This document shows positions 61,986 to 64,000 of a stretch of DNA of 64,000 nucleotides, in pieces (the stretch's first letter is position 1; each line of letters starts with the position of its first letter). Where the stretch lies: contig JAGVGT010000094.1 of the NCBI GenBank assembly GCA_020056965.1, forward strand, positions 1 through 64,000, read 5' to 3'. The notes beneath the pieces were generated by a model that was not told the origin of the DNA, did no database searches, and saw only the letters and a list, made by a program, of their open reading frames with translations. The stretch comes from Deltaproteobacteria bacterium (GTDB lineage: Bacteria > Desulfobacterota > Desulfobulbia > Desulfobulbales > JAGXFP01). The position numbers and the translations under genes are program-made.

Positions 61986-62645
61986 CTAGGCTGCAAGTTT
62001 TAAAATAGGTCGCTTCGAAATCGGCCTGGCTTTGATATCCCAAAGCCTAGAGTACCCATACTCGTTGATATAAGCGGGTGAATCCCCCTTGGAGTAACAC
62101 TTCGCTAGGTAGCTTGCCCACTGAAAGCAGTGTTCAAGCATCTGCTGAAACACCGGGGAATTCCTAATCAGTTGGACTCCACCATATCCGTTATCATATA
62201 CGTTTGATCTACACAGCTGGACATAACCGTTACCATCCCTACCTAAGCGTCGCCCCCATAGCTCGATAGCCTTTGCATGGAGACCATGAACGTTCTGGGT
62301 TTTGTTTCCATCTAGTAGCACCATAATATGGTAGTGAAATTGGCCGGTAGAAGATCGCTCTCTTACCCAGAGATATTTTGGATCATGACCAGCACGCTCA
62401 TAATGAGTCATCAATGCCTCTGTAAACATCGACATTAGCGCGTTATTATCAGGATACATTCCCGAAGAGTTGGCTGGATAATTCAATTCGAACATGGTGA
62501 AGAAAACCTTGCTGTGATGCTTGGTCATATGGTCGAGTAAACCGAAAATCTTATCGAGAATCACTGTGCGAAAGCCCTGATCGTTTTTGAATGTGGTGCT
62601 AAGAGGATGACCGTTGTAATTGTTCTCTTTTGTGATGTTTCCCAT
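61986..62645 (-). CDS. Inovirus Gp2 / YagK-YfjJ-type protein
   Basis: 219 residues, AAGGAG 7 nt before the ATG. The segments N-P-K-Y-L-W-like (D-P-K-Y-L-W-V-R-E), H-Y-H-I-M-V-L-L-D-G-N-K and A-x-x-W-x-x-x-L-G match the Gp2/YagK family of satellite phages and integrated plasmids. The double-His motif H-Y-H is typical of HUH-like replication nucleases. Base composition is lower in GC than in the preceding operon. It is the last clear gene before the integrase at the edge, so an integrated element probably begins near 61.9 kb. Confidence 0.78.
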   Translation of the reverse strand: MGNITKENNYNGHPLSTTFKNDQGFRTVILDKIFGLLDHMTKHHSKVFFTMFELNYPANSSGMYPDNNALMSMFTEALMTHYERAGHDPKYLWVRERSSTGQFHYHIMVLLDGNKTQNVHGLHAKAIELWGRRLGRDGNGYVQLCRSNVYDNGYGGVQLIRNSPVFQQMLEHCFQWASYLAKCYSKGDSPAYINEYGYSRLWDIKARPISKRPILKLAA

Positions 62646-63494
62646 CTTGATACTCCTTTTTTGTCTAGGTTTATGATGTTGAGCATGGCAGTACGTCGTT
62701 ATGCTTTATGCCATGTTTATAGCTACATGTGATTGCTTGGTGATGGTTGGTGCTAAGTGATGGATGGTGTTTGCGGAATGCTCTATGCTATGAAGCTTAT
62801 ATATAAATAATAATACTACTAACTACCTGAAATCACGTCTCTGTAGACCCTGGGGTATCCGTGGGCATCGAGTTGTAGTCTCCAGCATTTCCGTCATAAT
62901 ATAGTTGTCGGAAATGTTTCATGCGGTGCGTTTTTATTTCAATACCCCATCGTATAGAGAGCATGAGTGTTCCGCTGGGACTGGTCAAAACCGGGGATGG
63001 TGCGATTGGGGAGAGGTGCTTGGGAGAATAATCTAGGGGCTGTGCAATGCTGAAGGCGATAAAATGTCAAGTATGTGGCCGAGTATGAGGGGATAGACCA
63101 GGAAGCTCTGCTGTGATTGAATGTCTGGATAAAAGCGTGTCGAAAATGGCCTGGATTTCGGCCCAAATGGCGACATTCTGGCCGAGTTCACGGTTCAGCA
63201 GGCCGAATATATTGCCATGTTTGGCGTTGGTAACTTGGTGTCAGAGAATACCAGTCAATCCAATCTTTTCACCAGGCCCAGAATGAGCAGGAGTGGTCTG
63301 TTGGAAGTTCTTGACCGGATCAACCATCGCTGGGCTAATGATACGCTCCAATACGCTTCCGCCGGGCTTGCAAAGCCATGGCAGCACTAGCGGACAATGA
63401 AGTCGCCATCTTATACGACTAACTGGGGGCAACTTCCGGTTGTTAATGCGTCCGGCTTTGACAAAAGAATGATGCCAGTTCGTTGCCTGGTTTT
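62646..63494. other. 849-nt low-GC interval inside the mobile element, no gene recognised
   Basis: AT-rich. Several short open frames exist on both strands but none has a ribosome-binding site plus a recognisable domain. A degenerate TGATGG/TTGGTG tandem repeat lies at about 62735-62775. Probably a regulatory/accessory region between the replication-type gene and the integrase. Confidence 0.5.
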
Positions 63495-64000
63495 TTATAG
63501 TGACGTCCCAGCTGCTGTCGAGCCAAATGGGATGATCTTTGCTCCTGTAGCTAGTCCTTCCAAATAATCGCCCCAGGACTGCATGAGCTTTTTCCGCTCC
63601 GATAAATATTCTGCGTGGCAATAAGCAGCCTTCACTGAGTTACGTTCACCGTGGGCCAGTTGCCTTTCAATCACATCGGATGACCAACCCATTTCATGCA
63701 GGCGGGTTGAGGCCATAGACCGGAAACCATGCCCGGTCATTTCCTCTTTTGGGTAGCCCAGTCGCCTTAATGCCGCGTTGACGGTGTTGTTGCTCATCGG
63801 CTCAGTCCCGGTCCTTTCGCTGGGGAAAACGTATTTATCGCCGCCGGTTAGTGGTTGTAACTCTCGCAGGATTTCGACGGCCTGCCGGGATAGGGGGACA
63901 AGGTGCATGGTCTTCATCTTCATCTTTTCCGCCGGAATGCGCCACTCTGTCGCCGCAAAGTCGATCTCCGACCATTCGGCATGGCGTAGCTCTCCCGGGC
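63495..64000 (-). CDS. Tyrosine-type site-specific integrase (P4-like), C-terminal part
   Basis: Partial: the frame continues past 64000 (upstream codons read E-L-R-H-A-E-W-S-E-I-D-F), so the N-terminal half is outside the window. Visible motifs: H-L-V-P-L-S-R-Q, G-H-G-F-R-S-M-A-S-T (the conserved box II H-x-x-R), L-A-H-G-E-R-N and the catalytic Tyr in A-Y-C-H-A-E-Y. The start at 63923 is internal. P4-family integrases recombine into tRNA genes, often at the end of the element beyond their 5' end, so the attachment site may be past 64000. Confidence 0.9.
   Translation of the reverse strand, partial: PGELRHAEWSEIDFAATEWRIPAEKMKMKTMHLVPLSRQAVEILRELQPLTGGDKYVFPSERTGTEPMSNNTVNAALRRLGYPKEEMTGHGFRSMASTRLHEMGWSSDVIERQLAHGERNSVKAAYCHAEYLSERKKLMQSWGDYLEGLATGAKIIPFGSTAAGTSL

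Noticed and set aside
1-64000. CRISPR arrays, rRNA and tRNA genes
   Set aside because: No regularly spaced repeats of 25-40 bp and no recognisable tRNA or rRNA segment was seen on either strand, as far as reading by eye allows.

Overview
The window (about 57-58% GC in most genes, lower at the right edge) looks like the chromosome of a Gram-negative bacterium, most plausibly a member of the Desulfobacterota. This rests on gene content: an XrtD exosortase locus with a VPLPA-CTERM protein, a complete GAK (grasp / amphi-Trp / kinase) cluster, PhoH2, a TatT-type TRAP transporter and a two-partner secretion system. The lineage is an inference. No rRNA or tRNA gene was seen.

Layout. (1) 1-7.7 kb: end of an exopolysaccharide cluster with a sulfotransferase tail, a BNR-repeat exported protein, two GT4 glycosyltransferases, APS kinase (PAPS supply), a radical SAM/SPASM enzyme and a small coiled-coil exported protein. 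(2) 8.0-18.3 kb: exosortase XrtD-EpsI fusion, priming sugar transferase, PrsT-type TPR lipoprotein, Wza-type export protein, outer-membrane barrel, Wzz-type chain-length protein, BY-kinase and a DUF2292-like protein. (3) 18.3-40.0 kb: VPLPA-CTERM protein, PstS-like phosphate-binding protein, FKBP/SlyD-like lipoprotein, TpsB (frameshifted), a 3333-residue TpsA adhesin, a DUF2341-LamG-MotA/ExbB fusion, ExbD, TonB (frameshifted in a 10-C tract), a porin and two coiled-coil proteins. (4) 40.2-52.9 kb: DksA-like zinc finger, PTS EIIA remnant, then the GAK cluster: XXXCH protein, PHP-like protein, amphi-Trp protein, PhoU-kinase fusion, ATP-grasp, HprK-related kinase, CofD-like protein, second amphi-Trp protein, HAD, decayed ParA, histidine phosphatase, PhoH2. 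(5) 53.0-56.9 kb, minus strand: TRAP transporter operon. (6) 57.0-61.8 kb, minus strand: small Cys-rich protein, an unrecognised 803-residue protein, phosphatidylserine decarboxylase and an Lgt-like membrane protein. (7) 62-64 kb, minus strand: edge of an integrated element with an inovirus Gp2/YagK-like protein and a tyrosine integrase that runs off the window.

Main proposal. Seven promoters carry direct repeats of a CTTAACC-like heptamer with an exact 11-bp period, followed 9-10 nt later by a plausible -10 box. This is the geometry of a PhoB/SphR-type Pho box. They lie before xrtD, the VPLPA-CTERM/PstS-like operon, the SlyD-like/TPS block, the GAK cluster, the histidine phosphatase, phoH2 and (minus strand) the 803-residue/Psd/Lgt-like operon. 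The cell-surface apparatus, the GAK system and a lipid operon may therefore form one phosphate-starvation regulon. The repeats and spacing are visible in the sequence; the regulon is inference.
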